A DNA stretch of 64,000 nt from SHWB01 sp050246875 (GTDB lineage Bacteria; Pseudomonadota; Alphaproteobacteria; UBA6615), in assembly GCA_050246875.1 (NCBI GenBank), contig JBFWVF010000010.1, positions 1 to 64,000 of the forward strand, read 5' to 3'. The notes below the pieces were generated by a model, which worked only from the letters and a program-made list of their open reading frames with translations, did no database searches and had not been told where the DNA came from. Numbering within the stretch: position 1 is the first letter of the stretch; each line of letters opens with the position of its first letter. Made by a program: the position numbers and the translations under genes. Positions 17,905-26,388 of the stretch are shown piece after piece.

Positions 17905-18456
17905 ATGACGACGATCCTCGGCATCTCGGGCAGTCTGCGGAAGGGCTCGCTCAATACCGCGCTGCTGCGCGCCGCCACCGGGCTGATGCCGGCCGGCGCG
18001 ACGCTGGAGGCCGAGGGCATCCACGGCATCCCGCTCTACGACGGCGACGCCGAGGCGGCGCAGGGCCTGCCGCCGGCCGTCGTGCGGCTCAAGGCGAAGC
18101 TCGCCGCCGCCGACGGGCTGCTGCTGGCGACGCCCGAATACAACAACTCGATCCCCGGCGCGTTCAAGAACGCCATCGACTGGATGACGCGGCCGTCGGA
18201 CGAGATCGCGCGCCATTTCGGCGGCAAGAAGGTGGCGGTGATCGGCGCATCGCCCGGCGGCTTCGGCACCATCCTGTCGCAGGACGCCTGGCTGCCGGTG
18301 CTGCGGACGCTCGGCACGCGGCCGTGGTTCGGCGGCCGGCTGATGGTCTCGCGCGCCCACACCCTGCTCGACAGCGACGGCGCGCTGACCGACGCGGCGA
18401 CGCGCGACCGGCTGGCCGACTTCCTCGCGGGGTTCGTCGCCTTCGTGCGCGGCTGA
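17905..18456 (+). CDS. NAD(P)H-dependent FMN reductase
   Basis: Flavodoxin-fold reductase of 183 residues. GSLRKGSLNTALLRAA binds the FMN phosphate, and ATPEYNNSIPGAFKNAIDW is the family signature. It supplies reduced flavin or reduces quinones in the cytoplasm. GAGAAGGAG before the ATG supports the start. A degenerate copy of its first 90 or so bases is found at 14387, fused to a piece of an SDR gene. Partner enzyme unknown; the LLM monooxygenase at 36.1 kb would be a candidate user of reduced FMN, which is only inference. Confidence 0.92.
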   Translation: MTTILGISGSLRKGSLNTALLRAATGLMPAGATLEAEGIHGIPLYDGDAEAAQGLPPAVVRLKAKLAAADGLLLATPEYNNSIPGAFKNAIDWMTRPSDEIARHFGGKKVAVIGASPGGFGTILSQDAWLPVLRTLGTRPWFGGRLMVSRAHTLLDSDGALTDAATRDRLADFLAGFVAFVRG

Positions 18457-18541
18457 GGCCGCCGCCGTCGCGCGCGGTTGAAGCGGCGCCACCGCCGGCC
18501 CATATCGGACGGACCTTCAACCACGAAGCGGAGCCCGGCCG

Positions 18542-18784
18542 ATGCAGTGCCCGGTGGACAACGAGACGCTTGTCATGACCGATCGCAGCGGTGTCGAGAT
18601 CGACTACTGCCCGAAATGCCGCGGCGTATGGCTCGACCGCGGCGAACTCGACAAGCTGATCGAACGCTCCGCCGGCACCGTCGCGCCGCCGCCGCAGCGC
18701 CAGCCGACGCGCGAGGAGGCATACCGGCCGCAGCCGTACAGGCGGAAGAAGGAGTCGTTTCTGAGCGACATTTTCGACTTCTGA
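18542..18784 (+). CDS. Small TFIIB-type zinc-ribbon protein
   Basis: Protein of 80 residues with CPVD near residue 3 and CPKC near residue 23, followed by RGVWLDRGELDKLIER, the signature of bacterial zf-TFIIB proteins. The C-terminal part is Pro/Arg/Lys-rich and ends in FLSDIFDF, a tail often seen in this family. The first ligand pair is CPVD rather than CPxC, also common here. Function is unknown. Confidence 0.88.
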   Translation: MQCPVDNETLVMTDRSGVEIDYCPKCRGVWLDRGELDKLIERSAGTVAPPPQRQPTREEAYRPQPYRRKKESFLSDIFDF

Positions 18785-18806
18785 GCGGATCGCCGCGGCG
18801 GCGCGC

Positions 18807-20240
18807 TCACGTCGCGCCCGGCGACGGCGGGCGGCGGGCGGCGATCTCCGGCCGCGCCGCCTCGAAGGCGGCGGCGACGGCGAGGATGCGGCCCTCGCTC
18901 CAGTCGGGCCCGACGACCTGCAGCGACAGCGGCATGCCGCGGCCGTCGAAACCCATCGGCAACACGACGGCGGGGTTGCCGCTGACGTTGTGCGGGTTGA
19001 GGAATGGCCGGTGGAGCGGCGCCGAGGGCACCTGCCGGCCGTTCATGCGCGCCAGCAGGGTGTCGATCGGCGGTGCCGCATAGGGCAGGGCGGGCGCCAG
19101 CAGCGCGTCGTGGCCGCGGAAGAAGTCCGCGACCCGCCGGCGCAGCAGGGTGCGCTCGCGCAGCGCCCGCACATGTTCGTCGGCGGTGACGGCGAAGGAC
19201 CAGTCGAGGCGCTCGCGCACCGAGGGGTCGTAGCTGTCCGGGTCGCGCGTGAAGAACGGACGATGGAACTCGGCGAACTCCGGCCCCGAGATCGGCGTGA
19301 ACAGCGCCGTCAGCCGCCGCGCCTCCGGGAATGCGACGGTCTCGACGGTCGCGCCGAGATCGCGGAACGTCGCGACGGCGTCGGCGAAGGCGCGCGCCAC
19401 GGCCGCGTCGACCTCGGCGTCGAGGTGGAAGTCGGGGCACAGGGCGAGGCGCAGTCCGCGCACGCCGTGTTCCCATCCTTCGGTGTAGTCGGCGGGCACC
19501 GGCGCGTCGCGCGAGGCGGCATCGCCCGCGTCGTAGCCGGCGATCGCCTGCAGCACGATTGCGGCGTCGCGCGCGCTTGCGGCGAGCGGGCCGACATGGT
19601 CGAAGGTCATGACGTTGGGGCAGACGCCGGCGAGGCTGACGCGGCCATGCGTCGGCTTGAGGCCGACGACGCCGCACATCGCCGCCGGGTTGCGGATCGA
19701 GCCGCCGGTGTCGCTGCCGAGGGCGAAGGCGCAGAGACCGGCGGCAACCGCCACCGCCGAGCCGCCGCTCGACCCGCCGGCGATGCATGCCGTGTCCCAC
19801 GGGTTGCGCGCCGTGCCGTAGTGGCGGTTGATGGTGGTGGCGGCGGCGGCGAACTCGTGCGTCAGCGTCTTGCCGAGCATGACGGCGCCGGCGCGACGAA
19901 GGCGCGCGACGCAGTCGGCATCGCGCGCCGGCACATGGTCGCGGAACAGCGGCGAGCCGTGCGTCGTCGTCACGCCCGCGGTCTCGATGATGTCCTTGAC
20001 GCCGTAGGGGATGCCGTGGAGCGGCCCGCGCCAGCGCCCGGCGGCGATCTCGGCCGCGGCCTCGCGCGCCTGGGCGCGGGCGATGTCGGCGGTGACGCGC
20101 TGCCAGGCCGACAGCGCCGGGTCGAGCGCCGCGATGCGCGTCAGGTACGCCTCGGTCACGTCGACGGGCGAGACGGCGCGGCGCTGGATGAGGTCGGCAA
20201 GGCCGGCGACGCCGAGGCCGCAGAGTTCGTCCGTGTCCAT
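18807..20240 (-). CDS. Amidase-signature family hydrolase
   Basis: Amidase of 477 residues. The Ser-cisSer-Lys catalytic set is visible: Lys in GIPYGVKDI, the glycine/serine-rich loop AGGSSGGSAVAVAAGL, and the acylated Ser in GSDTGGSIRNPA. The family hydrolyses amides, including ureido acids and GatA-type substrates, so the specific substrate is not given by sequence. GGAGGGGGCG precedes the ATG at 20240. It is convergent with the zinc-ribbon gene and divergent from the antiporter gene. Confidence 0.92.
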   Translation of the reverse strand: MDTDELCGLGVAGLADLIQRRAVSPVDVTEAYLTRIAALDPALSAWQRVTADIARAQAREAAAEIAAGRWRGPLHGIPYGVKDIIETAGVTTTHGSPLFRDHVPARDADCVARLRRAGAVMLGKTLTHEFAAAATTINRHYGTARNPWDTACIAGGSSGGSAVAVAAGLCAFALGSDTGGSIRNPAAMCGVVGLKPTHGRVSLAGVCPNVMTFDHVGPLAASARDAAIVLQAIAGYDAGDAASRDAPVPADYTEGWEHGVRGLRLALCPDFHLDAEVDAAVARAFADAVATFRDLGATVETVAFPEARRLTALFTPISGPEFAEFHRPFFTRDPDSYDPSVRERLDWSFAVTADEHVRALRERTLLRRRVADFFRGHDALLAPALPYAAPPIDTLLARMNGRQVPSAPLHRPFLNPHNVSGNPAVVLPMGFDGRGMPLSLQVVGPDWSEGRILAVAAAFEAARPEIAARRPPSPGAT

Positions 20241-20461
20241 CGCCCCCTCCGGTGGCCGCGCCGTTCCACGCCGAGCATGCCCCGGCCGGGGCGCGCGGCG
20301 CCAGCGCCCCACGTTGGCGGTTGAAACGGCCGCCGCGCGCCCCCATGTGGGCAACGCGCGCCAACCGCAGGGGGAGACGGAAGCGTGGAGTCCACTGACG
20401 ACGACACGACCGCCGCTCAGGCCCAGGCGCCGCGCGCCCTATCCGGCGCACGCCTCCGCCC

Positions 20462-21442
20462 ATGCTGACCTGGCTCGAACTGGCGGCCGGTCTCGTGCTG
20501 CTGCTCGGCGGCGGCGAGTTTCTGGTGCGCGGCAGCGTGGCGGTGGCGACACGCCTCGGCGTCTCGCCCCTGCTGATCGGCCTCACCCTGGTCGGCTTCG
20601 GCACCTCGACGCCGGAACTCGTCGCCAGCGTCGAGGCGGCGCTGATCGGCGCGCCCGGCATCGCCGTGGGCAATGTCGTCGGCAGCAACATCGCCAATGT
20701 CCTGCTGATCATGGGTGTCGCGGCGGTGCTGCTGCCGATGGCGACGACGCGCGCCGCCTTCACGCGCGACGGCGCCGTGCTGGTCGGCGCGACGCTGGTG
20801 ATGGTGGGGATCGTGCTCGGCGGCAGCCTCGAGCGCTGGGGCGGCGCCGTGCTGCTCGTGCTGCTCGCGGCCTATTCCGGCTATGCCTACCTGACCGAGC
20901 GCGGCGGCGGCCCGGCGGCCGAGCTGCACGCCGCGGAGGTGGCCGAGGTGGCGGTGCCGCGCACCCTCTCGCTCGGTGCCGCCGCGGCGCTCGCGCTGGG
21001 CGGCATCGCCGGCGTGGTCCTCGGGGCGAGCCTGCTGGTCGATTCGGCCATCGTCATCGCCCGCGACCTTGGCCTGTCGGAGGCGGTGATCGGCCTGACG
21101 CTCGTCGCCGTCGGCACCTCGCTGCCCGAGCTGGCGACCGCCGTCATGGCGGCCCTGCGCCGGCACGGCGACGTCGCGCTGGGCAACGTCGTCGGCAGCA
21201 ACATCTTCAACATCCTCGGCATCGCCGGCGTCACGGCGCTGGTGAAGCCGATTCCGATCCCGGCCGAGATCGTCCGCTTCGACGTCTGGGTGATGCTGGC
21301 CGCGGCGCTGCTGCTCGTCGTCTTCGCCGTCAGCGGCTGGCGCATTACCCGTCGCGAGGGCGCCGTGCTGCTCGCCGGTTACGTCGCCTATCTCGTCGTG
21401 CAGTTCGCTCCCGGCGTGCGCGGGGCGCTCGGGCTGGCGTGA
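20462..21442 (+). CDS. Calcium/sodium antiporter (YrbG type)
   Basis: Inner-membrane cation exchanger of 326 residues with about ten hydrophobic segments. The two inverted alpha-repeats are clear: GFGTSTPELVASVEAAL in the first half and AVGTSLPELATAVMAAL in the second, each followed by a GNVVGSNI stretch. These carry the acidic and polar residues of the ion path. It stands at the left edge of an AT-richer island. Confidence 0.93.
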   Translation: MLTWLELAAGLVLLLGGGEFLVRGSVAVATRLGVSPLLIGLTLVGFGTSTPELVASVEAALIGAPGIAVGNVVGSNIANVLLIMGVAAVLLPMATTRAAFTRDGAVLVGATLVMVGIVLGGSLERWGGAVLLVLLAAYSGYAYLTERGGGPAAELHAAEVAEVAVPRTLSLGAAAALALGGIAGVVLGASLLVDSAIVIARDLGLSEAVIGLTLVAVGTSLPELATAVMAALRRHGDVALGNVVGSNIFNILGIAGVTALVKPIPIPAEIVRFDVWVMLAAALLLVVFAVSGWRITRREGAVLLAGYVAYLVVQFAPGVRGALGLA

Positions 21443-21477
21443 GGCAGGGCCGTGATGTTAACCGCGACTTACACGGG

Positions 21478-21497
21478 GTTCCGGCTGCCCGGAACCG
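21478..21497. repeat. Strong hairpin downstream of the antiporter gene
   Basis: GGTTCCGG-ctgc-CCGGAACC is a perfect 8-bp stem with a 4-base loop, 36 bases after the antiporter stop. No T-run follows, so it is not a standard intrinsic terminator, but it could stabilise or end the transcript. It marks the last GC-rich sequence before the AT-richer island. Confidence 0.5.
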
Positions 21498-21630
21498 CGC
21501 TATTCGGATGTGGTACATCCTTGCCCAGCGCACGGCTAGCAAGCTGGGCCTTGGGCGCGCGTCCGCGCACGCAGGGAGTGCCGATAGTCTCCCAAGGAGC
21601 ATCAATCTACGGTTGGTCCAAAAATCTACT

Positions 21631-22275
21631 CTAATGCTTTATTCTGCGCTCAATGTTTAGAATGACGCTATCATAAATGGAAGCTTTATGATAATTTGCA
21701 AATCCGACATTCATACGAAGAGCTGACTTCATATCATCTTGCGTTATCTCGGTTGTCGGAATCTCGCCTTCTTTGCGGGCAAAGGGGAATATTCTCTCGG
21801 AAATGCAGCGGAGTTTGGCCGAATCGTAGAGTCTCTCGATCTCCCATAGTGGAGAATCAGTAGGCTCTCTAATTCTAGAGTTGAATATTTGAAAGAATAC
21901 TGCAACGCTAAATAACGATCCTGCGGCGTCAGGGGGGAGAAACTCAATAGATTCTTTTATTTCCTGAATATAAGCATCCGGAGATTCTGGCATGTCTTTC
22001 CGGAGACCTACAATAAACCTACTAGCTTGTTCTGAATACTCCACTACAGCGCTTAAAGCGTCAGGCAGGCGAGCCCTTGCTGCCCACGCCTTGCTTTCTC
22101 GCATTTCACGGTGTCGCCGCTCTTCCGCGGCAAGTTGGCGGCGTAGCTGCACGACGGTAAAACCAGCAGCGACAACTGCAAATATTCCCGCTAGTATTGT
22201 TTGCCAATCATAAACTAAGCAAAGAATTTCAAGAAATTGTTCGCAGTCATACTCTATCAAAGTAGAAGATTTCAT
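21631..22275 (-). CDS. Hypothetical protein with one membrane segment
   Basis: Unrecognised protein of 214 residues. A hydrophobic helix near residues 27-43 (TILAGIFAVVAAGFTVV) is followed by a charged stretch QLRRQLAAEERRHREMRES that looks like a coiled coil, then a soluble domain. Codon use and base composition are visibly more AT-rich than in neighbouring genes, suggesting acquisition by transfer. GAGGATC precedes the ATG. It lies 25 bases downstream of a small zinc-binding-type gene in the same direction, so the two are probably co-transcribed. Function unknown. Confidence 0.7.
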   Translation of the reverse strand: MKSSTLIEYDCEQFLEILCLVYDWQTILAGIFAVVAAGFTVVQLRRQLAAEERRHREMRESKAWAARARLPDALSAVVEYSEQASRFIVGLRKDMPESPDAYIQEIKESIEFLPPDAAGSLFSVAVFFQIFNSRIREPTDSPLWEIERLYDSAKLRCISERIFPFARKEGEIPTTEITQDDMKSALRMNVGFANYHKASIYDSVILNIERRIKH

Positions 22276-22300
22276 GTGATCCTCAAAAAATTCAGGAATA

Positions 22301-22609
22301 TTATTCTTGGAGAAAGTCGAATATGTCCAGTGTTCTGTCGTCTCGATGCTGCGGCAGTCCCTCGCCTCTATGCAGACACGGATGCTTTATACGGGTCAAC
22401 CCTGGCGCCGCCTCAAAATGTGCCCATCCGCCGTTGGGCATCCGGACACTTATAATTCCTGCCCCACATTTTCGACATTGGTGCTGAAAACTCCCATTCT
22501 GAGGCACTGCGTTGGTCGTGCATGAAACAACTGTCTCTCGCACTGGTACAATTCTTCCGGTCGCCAACCGTCTTAAGTGCGCCTTCCGATATGACCAGCG
22601 CGTAATCAT
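22301..22609 (-). CDS. Small Cys-rich hypothetical protein
   Basis: Protein of 102 residues with a probable zinc site: Cys45 and Cys48 (CRKCG), then GGWAHFEAAPG and KHPC (His76, Cys78). The C-x2-C plus HPC layout resembles short zinc-ribbon modules seen next to nucleases and other accessory genes. GGAG about 8 bases before the ATG supports the start. It belongs to the AT-richer island and lies just upstream of the one-TM protein gene. Function unknown. Confidence 0.6.
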   Translation of the reverse strand: MITRWSYRKAHLRRLATGRIVPVRETVVSCTTNAVPQNGSFQHQCRKCGAGIISVRMPNGGWAHFEAAPGLTRIKHPCLHRGEGLPQHRDDRTLDIFDFLQE

Positions 22610-22658
22610 TGCCCCACTCCTGCATGCGTGCGGGCAACGCCGGTCAACTTCGGATCTG

Positions 22659-23108
22659 TCAGATGACCGGCAGGCCCTTCGGCGTCCATACGTCTAGTGC
22701 CAGGTGTGAAAAATGACCCGCAGGAAGCCCGCTCACAGCTCCCGCAATGATACGGAGCAAGGCGGCGAGGAGGGCGTAGACTACGGAAAGTGCGATCTGG
22801 TCTGTATCTGTCGTCTTCGCTTCGAATTGCTTGGCCATCGCCCGCAGGTCATCAACCCACTGTGGCGCGTGCTCCATGTACAAACGAAGCAATGTGGCGG
22901 CCGGCACTACGGCATGCCCATGACTGCGGTGGCTGCCCGAGGTTGGTGGGTCAATGATGTCTGGCAGGCGGCTCCCGAGCGTCCCCCCGAGCCCGCCTCC
23001 CACGATTTCTAGTAGACGAGTCTGTGGCGTCTGGTTTGCGGAATTCGCATAGGCAGCCCCTAGGCCCGCTACCATTCCGACACGCGCGTGCACGACTCGT
23101 CTGGGCAT
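22659..23108 (-). CDS. YdjM/DUF457-like membrane metal-dependent hydrolase
   Basis: Protein of 149 residues with the ordered metal-site motifs of the YdjM group: HARVG near the N-terminus (His7), LPDIIDP (Asp50, Asp53), HRSHGHA (His60-His65) and a terminal FSHLALDVWTPKG. One clear hydrophobic helix, SVVYALLAALLRIIAGAV, lies in the second half. I chose ATG at 23108, with AGAGG 8 bases upstream, because family members begin just before the first His; an ATG 33 bases earlier is also open. It is the first gene of the minus-strand island. Substrate unknown. Confidence 0.65.
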   Translation of the reverse strand: MPRRVVHARVGMVAGLGAAYANSANQTPQTRLLEIVGGGLGGTLGSRLPDIIDPPTSGSHRSHGHAVVPAATLLRLYMEHAPQWVDDLRAMAKQFEAKTTDTDQIALSVVYALLAALLRIIAGAVSGLPAGHFSHLALDVWTPKGLPVI

Positions 23109-23336
23109 CGTTGAAGCCTCTGCAGAGTGAGAACAAACCATGAGCGTACGTCGGGTGAGTCGGCTATGATAAATTGAAAGGGATCAATATTCTTCCACGA
23201 TGGCGTGATATCGGCCATCGGTCGGACGGGCGCCGACCGCCAAAGAGTTTTGTTAGCTAACATGATCGACGTGCCGGTCTACTCCTTCTAGGTGGTCGGG
23301 CAGAAATGACGTGTCAAACATCAATAATCGTGTCTA

Positions 23337-23367
23337 GATCATGCATCCTTGTGGAGGATGCATGATC
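23337..23367 (+). promoter_or_regulatory. 12-bp perfect inverted repeat over the XRE gene start
   Basis: GATCATGCATCC (23337-23348) and its exact reverse complement (23356-23367) enclose a 7-base loop. The right arm covers the end of the ribosome-binding site and the ATG at 23362. It could act as an operator for autoregulation or, in the mRNA, as a hairpin that hides the start codon. Confidence 0.6.
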
Positions 23368-23634
23368 ACCGCCGCGCAGATGCGGGCCGCCCGCGCGCTC
23401 GTCGGCATCGACCAGCGCCAGCTCGCCGAGCTGGCCGGGGTGTCGTTGCCGACGATCCAGCGCATGGAGGCGAGCGACGGCACGGTGCGCGGCGTGATCG
23501 ACACCCTCACCAAGGTGGTCGAGGCCCTCGACCGCGCCGGCGTGGCGCTGATCGGCGACGACGCCGTCAGCGGCACGGGCGGGCGCGGTGTCCGCCTCAA
23601 GCAGTCGCGGCGCGCCGAGGGCGGGCCCGGCTGA
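23362..23634 (+). CDS. XRE-family helix-turn-helix regulator
   Basis: Small DNA-binding protein of 90 residues. The helix-turn-helix spans about residues 5-45 (MRAARALVGIDQRQLAELAG, then SLPTIQRMEASDG). An ATG 21 bases upstream is in frame, but GGAGG directly before the ATG at 23362 decides this start. The start codon sits in a perfect inverted repeat. The SulP gene follows in the same direction, and XRE-SulP pairs are common, so control of that transporter is a reasonable inference. Confidence 0.87.
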   Translation: MITAAQMRAARALVGIDQRQLAELAGVSLPTIQRMEASDGTVRGVIDTLTKVVEALDRAGVALIGDDAVSGTGGRGVRLKQSRRAEGGPG

Positions 23635-23752
23635 CGGCATCACACGGGCGGCGACGCGCGCGCGAGGCTTCGCGGGCGCGGGTGCCGCCGCGACGGCGAC
23701 CGCCGACCTCGTGGCCGACGATCCCGCCGCTCACGCATGGAGTGCGAGAGCG

Positions 23753-25519
23753 ATGGCATCCGCGACCCCGGCCAGCCCCGGATCCGGGCCCATGGCGCCC
23801 GGCGGCATGGACCTGTTCACGCCCAAGCTGGTGACCATCCTGCGCGAGGGCTACGGCCTCGCGCACCTCAAGGCCGACGCCGTCGCCGGGCTGACGGTCG
23901 CCATCGTCGCCCTGCCGCTGTCGATGGCCATCGCCATCGCCTCGGGCATGTCGCCGGAGAGCGGCCTCTACACCGCCATCGTCGGCGGCTTCCTCGTCTC
24001 GGCGCTGGGCGGCAGCCGCTTCCAGATCGGCGGGCCGGCCGGCGCCTTCATCGTGCTGGTCGCCGCCACGGTCATGCAGCACGGCGTCGACGGCGTCATA
24101 CTCGCGACCTTCCTCGCCGGGCTGATGCTGCTGGCCATCGGCCTGCTGCGGCTCGGCACCTTCATCAAGTTCATCCCCTATCCCGTCACCGTCGGGTTCA
24201 CGGCCGGCATCGCCGTCATCATCTTCGCCAGCCAGCTCCGCGACCTGCTCGGCCTGACGCTGCCCGGCGCCGAGCCGGGGCCTCTGACCGACAAGCTGCC
24301 GGCGCTGGCGGCGGCGCTGCCGACGCTGAACGCCGCCGCGGCCGCGGTGGCGGCGCTGACGGTCGCGGCCATCCTCGCCGTGCGACGCTGGCGGCCGGGC
24401 TGGCCGGCGCTGCTGATCGCCGTGACGGCGACGACGGCACTCGCCGCGCTGGCCGGGCTGCCGGTCGAGACCATCGGCACGCGCTTCGGCGGCGTGCCGC
24501 AGGCGCTGCCGCTGCCGCACCTGCCCGACCTCACGCCGGAACGCATTGTCGCGGTGCTGCCCTCGGCCGTCGCCTTCGCCCTGCTCGGCAGCATCGAGAG
24601 CCTGCTGTCGGCGGTGGTCGCCGACAGCATGACCGGGCGGCGCCACCGCTCCAACGCCGAGCTGGTGGCGCAGGGCGCGGCCAACATGGGCTCGGCGCTG
24701 TTCGGCGGCTTCTGCGTCACCGGCACGATCGCGCGCACGGCGACCAACGTGCGGGCCGGCGCGCGCGGGCCGGTGGCCGGCATGCTGCACGCGCTGTTCC
24801 TGCTCGCCTTTATCCTCGTCGCGGCGCCGCTGGCGAGCTACATCCCGCTGGCGGCGCTGGCCGGGGTGCTCGCCGTCGTCGCCTGGAACATGGCCGAGAA
24901 GCACGCCTTCGCCACGCTGCTGCGGGCCTCGTGGGGCGACGCGGCGGTGCTGCTGGCGACCTTCCTGCTGGTCGTCTTCCGTGACCTGACCGAGGGCATC
25001 GTCGTCGGCGTGGCACTCGGCGCGTTGCTGTTCCTGCACCGCATGGCGCAGTCGGCGGCCGTCGAGAGCGTGCCGCTGCTGGCCGAGCCGGACCGGCCCG
25101 ACACGGCACCGGACGGCACGCGCGCCGCCTACGACGCGGCGCTGGCGACCGATCCCGACATCGCCGTCTGCCGCATCTCCGGCGCCTTCTTCTTCGGTAC
25201 GGCGGCGGGCGTCGCGGCGGCGCTGGAGCGCACCGGGGCGCAGCCGAAGGCCTGGGTGGTCGACTTCGCCGCCGTGCCGCTCATCGACTCGACCGCCGCG
25301 GCGACCGTCGAGGGCTTCGCCCGCAAGGCGCGCGGCCAGGGTGCGGCGGTGTGGATCGCCGGGGCGCGGCCGGCGGTGCGCCGCGCGCTGCTGACGCACG
25401 GCGTCCGCCCGCCGCTGGCGCGCTACCGCTCGACCCTCGCCGTCGCCATCGCCGCCGCGCGGCGGCGCGTCGACGCATCGAACGGGGCCCGCCGGAGCGC
25501 GCCGGCCACGGCCGGATAG
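23753..25519 (+). CDS. SulP-family anion permease with STAS domain
   Basis: Inner-membrane transporter of 588 residues. The membrane core (about 35-430) shows the SulP pattern LKADAVAGLTVAIVALPLSM, the GLYTAIVGGF stretch and PYPVTVGFTAGIAV. A C-terminal STAS domain (about 480-570) includes VVDFAAVPLIDSTAAATVEG. Family members carry sulfate, bicarbonate or dicarboxylates, and the sequence does not decide between them. The frame is open upstream; ATG at 23753 has GGAG 10 bases before it, but downstream Met codons at about 23792 or 23807 remain possible. Confidence 0.92.
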   Translation: MASATPASPGSGPMAPGGMDLFTPKLVTILREGYGLAHLKADAVAGLTVAIVALPLSMAIAIASGMSPESGLYTAIVGGFLVSALGGSRFQIGGPAGAFIVLVAATVMQHGVDGVILATFLAGLMLLAIGLLRLGTFIKFIPYPVTVGFTAGIAVIIFASQLRDLLGLTLPGAEPGPLTDKLPALAAALPTLNAAAAAVAALTVAAILAVRRWRPGWPALLIAVTATTALAALAGLPVETIGTRFGGVPQALPLPHLPDLTPERIVAVLPSAVAFALLGSIESLLSAVVADSMTGRRHRSNAELVAQGAANMGSALFGGFCVTGTIARTATNVRAGARGPVAGMLHALFLLAFILVAAPLASYIPLAALAGVLAVVAWNMAEKHAFATLLRASWGDAAVLLATFLLVVFRDLTEGIVVGVALGALLFLHRMAQSAAVESVPLLAEPDRPDTAPDGTRAAYDAALATDPDIAVCRISGAFFFGTAAGVAAALERTGAQPKAWVVDFAAVPLIDSTAAATVEGFARKARGQGAAVWIAGARPAVRRALLTHGVRPPLARYRSTLAVAIAAARRRVDASNGARRSAPATAG

Positions 25520-25612
25520 CGGCGGCGCCCGTCCGCCGCGGGGCGCGCGGCTTCCGCATCGCCGGTGCCGGCGCTATCGTCGCGGCCGGCGACCACGCCG
25601 CCGCGAGGACCG

Positions 25613-26383
25613 GTGACAGGAACGCTCGGCATCATCGACCGGCTCTACCACGGCAACGACGTGGTGGCGGCGCGCTTCCGCTTCGCGCTCCTGCTGGTCG
25701 ACGTGCTGACCATCGGCTTCTTCGTCGCCCAGTCGGTCGCCGGCTTCGAGACGGCGCTGACGCTGACGCTCGACGCCATCATCGCCGCCTATATCGCCGC
25801 CGACCTGGCGGCGCGCGCGTCGATCGAGCGGCGGCGGCTGCGATTCCTCCTGCGGCCGACGACGCTGGCCGACCTCGTGGTCATCGCCAGCCTCGTCGCC
25901 GCGCCCTTCGTCGAGAGCCTGCTGTTCCTGCGCGTGCTGCGCGCCGTGCGCCTGCTGCGCTCCTACCACATGGCGCGCGACCTGCGGCGCATCTACCCGT
26001 TCTTCCGCCGCAACGAGGACGTCATCGTCGCGACCGTCAACCTCGTCGTCTTCGTCTATGTGGTGGCCGCGCTGGTGCTGGTCGTGCAGATACGCGTGAA
26101 CCCACAGATCTCCAACTACCTCGACGCGCTCTACTTCACCGTCGGCACGCTGACCACCACCGGCTTCGGCGACATCGTGATGACCGGCGACGCCGGGCGG
26201 CTGCTCGCCATCGCCATCATGATCGTCGGCGTGGCGCTGTTCGTGCGCCTGCTGCAGACGGTCTTCCGCCCCGACCAGGTGAAGCACCGCTGCCCCGACT
26301 GCGGCCTCACCGAGCACGACCGCGACGCCGTGCACTGCAAGCACTGCGGCCGCGTCATCGACATCGAGACGCCGGGGCTGTAG
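25613..26383 (+). CDS. Voltage-gated-type potassium channel with C-terminal zinc ribbon
   Basis: Predicted six-helix inner-membrane channel of 256 residues. The S4-like helix has Arg at every third position (RVLRAVRLLRSYHMARDLRR), and the pore filter is TTTGFGD in GTLTTTGFGDIV. A short cytoplasmic tail ends in CPDCG...CKHCG, a treble-clef or ribbon-type zinc site. I chose GTG at 25613 (GAGGA just upstream); another GTG at 25565 is in frame. Channel type is clear from the motifs; gating by voltage and the role of the zinc tail are inference. Confidence 0.88.
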   Translation: MTGTLGIIDRLYHGNDVVAARFRFALLLVDVLTIGFFVAQSVAGFETALTLTLDAIIAAYIAADLAARASIERRRLRFLLRPTTLADLVVIASLVAAPFVESLLFLRVLRAVRLLRSYHMARDLRRIYPFFRRNEDVIVATVNLVVFVYVVAALVLVVQIRVNPQISNYLDALYFTVGTLTTTGFGDIVMTGDAGRLLAIAIMIVGVALFVRLLQTVFRPDQVKHRCPDCGLTEHDRDAVHCKHCGRVIDIETPGL

Positions 26384-26388
26384 GCGCG

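Noticed and set aside
21600..23200. A prophage or integrative element
   Set aside because: No integrase, terminase, capsid or flanking att-like repeats are visible, only a composition shift.
23069..23263. Minus-strand 64-codon open frame before the YdjM-like gene
   Set aside because: It overlaps the YdjM-like gene's N-terminus in another frame and shows no motif. A small real gene cannot be fully excluded, but I cannot support it.
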